From Syntrophomonadaceae bacterium (lineage in GTDB: Bacteria; Bacillota; Dethiobacteria; DTU022), in NCBI GenBank assembly GCA_007129055.1, contig SKWE01000045.1:1-6625 (forward strand): a DNA stretch of 6,625 nucleotides. Direction: 5' to 3'. The notes beneath the pieces were generated by a model. That model saw only the letters and a program-made list of their open reading frames with translations, did not search any database and had not been told where the DNA came from. How positions within the stretch are numbered: position 1 is the stretch's first letter; every line of letters starts with the position of its first letter. Below, one piece after another: positions 5,813-6,625 of the stretch. Both the position numbers and the translations under genes were made by a program.

Positions 5813-6625
5813 TTAATCAAGGTTTCCTGTTCGTTGTTCAAACCCGGTATCGTTTACTCGCTTAATTGAAGCGCCAAGAGAAACTAGCTTTCCTTCAAAA
5901 TCATCGTAACCCCTGTCAACATGTTCTACAGCGCTGACTTCGCTATCGCCCTCTGCCATAAGAGCTGCAATGATTAAAGCAGCGCCAGATCTTAAATCCG
6001 GTGCAGATACAGGGGCCCCTGTAAGCGGATATCCACCTTCTATAAGCGCTGTGCGCCCCTCAACCTTAATATGTGCACCCATCCTTTTAAGTTCATCTAC
6101 GTGATTATAGCGGCCGTCAAACACATTTTCTGTTACAACGCTTAACCCCTTTGCCGCTGTCAGAAGAACCATTGCGGGGGGTTGAAGGTCAGTTGGAAAG
6201 CCGGGATAGGGAAATGTTTTCAGGTCTGAAGGTGACAGCGGAAGATTGGCCTCTACCCGGATTGTTTCAGGATCAACATCAACTTTCGCCCCTGTTTCCC
6301 TTAATTTAGCCGTTATTGCTTCAAGGTGCTTGGGAATTACATCTTCCACTGTAACAGTTCCGCCGGTTGCAGCTGCAGCCAACATGAACGTGCCTGCTTC
6401 AATTCTGTCAGGTATAACGGTGTGCCTGGCAGCCTTGAATCTATTTACCCCCTCAATTCTGATTACATCTGTCCCCGCTCCGCGGATTGAAGCACCCATG
6501 GCGTTTAAAAAGTTTGCCAGGTCAACTATTTCTGGCTCTTTTGCAACGTTTTCAAGCACAGTCTTTCCCTCAGCAGCTACTGCAGCAAGCATTAAATTAA
6601 CAGTTGCCCCAATGCTGACAACATC
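5813..6625 (-). CDS. murA: UDP-N-acetylglucosamine 1-carboxyvinyltransferase (MurA), C-terminal part
   Basis: First committed enzyme of peptidoglycan synthesis, transferring the enolpyruvyl group of phosphoenolpyruvate to UDP-GlcNAc in the cytosol. The window holds the last 270 residues of an expected 415-435; the reading frame is open through the right edge, where 11 codons precede the first internal Met (DVVSIGATVNL). Clear MurA signatures: ENVAKEPEIVDLANFLNAMG, RGAGTD and IRIEG; PDRIEAGTFM; FPTDLQPP (its Asp matches the E. coli Asp305 general base); FDGRYNHVDELKRMGA; and DLRSGAALI (its Arg matches E. coli Arg397). The PEP-loop Cys/Asp and the N-terminus lie outside the window. Placement upstream of rho-rpmE resembles the B. 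subtilis murAB (murZ) copy, but whether this is the only murA of the organism cannot be told. Confidence 0.97.
   Translation of the reverse strand, partial: DVVSIGATVNLMLAAVAAEGKTVLENVAKEPEIVDLANFLNAMGASIRGAGTDVIRIEGVNRFKAARHTVIPDRIEAGTFMLAAAATGGTVTVEDVIPKHLEAITAKLRETGAKVDVDPETIRVEANLPLSPSDLKTFPYPGFPTDLQPPAMVLLTAAKGLSVVTENVFDGRYNHVDELKRMGAHIKVEGRTALIEGGYPLTGAPVSAPDLRSGAALIIAALMAEGDSEVSAVEHVDRGYDDFEGKLVSLGASIKRVNDTGFEQRTGNLD

Noticed and set aside
5783..5840. Second SigH-like match (ACAGGAAAC ... AGCGAATAA) at the end of murA
   Set aside because: The two boxes are 17 bases apart instead of 11-12, and the first box has a mismatch.

Overview
The window holds seven genes, all read from the minus strand: murA (3' part only) > htrA-type protease > alkaline-phosphatase-superfamily metalloenzyme > MBL-fold hydrolase > sodium/calcium-exchanger-family antiporter > rho > rpmE. 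It looks like a chromosomal segment of a Gram-positive Bacillota, most likely a spore-forming member of class Clostridia (Peptococcaceae/Desulfotomaculum-like). This rests on strong AGGAGG-type ribosome binding sites, frequent TTG starts, the murA...rho-rpmE order that B. subtilis also has in its fba/murAB/rho/rpmE region, and a SigH-like promoter. The exact genus cannot be told from the sequence. There are no mobile elements, CRISPR arrays, tRNAs or rRNAs.

Layout from right to left, in the direction of transcription. The C-terminal 270 residues of MurA (5813-6625) run off the right edge. A 124-base gap follows with a hairpin and an extended -10 promoter. Next come a membrane-anchored HtrA/DegP-like serine protease (4471-5688), a short gap, a 309-residue metalloenzyme of the iPGM/phosphopentomutase/alkaline phosphatase superfamily (3464-4393), and, 16 bases on, a 203-residue glyoxalase-II-like hydrolase (2836-3447). 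A 252-base AT-rich gap with a SigH-like promoter separates these from the antiporter gene (1582-2583). That gene lies 18 bases before rho (319-1563), and rpmE (38-235) follows with its own SigA-type promoter. The leftward end is closed by a clear intrinsic terminator (2-34).

The genes do not form one pathway. MurA starts peptidoglycan precursor synthesis and HtrA handles protein quality control at the outer face of the membrane. The antiporter moves cations, Rho ends transcription and L31 is a ribosomal protein. The metalloenzyme and the MBL hydrolase have no assigned substrate; their tight spacing suggests they are made together. Most of this is ordinary core genome. The parts most worth a second look are the orphan metalloenzyme, the SigH-like promoter that may place the antiporter and rho under early sporulation control, a hairpin whose T-tract faces against the genes, and a cysteine at an ion-site position of the antiporter.
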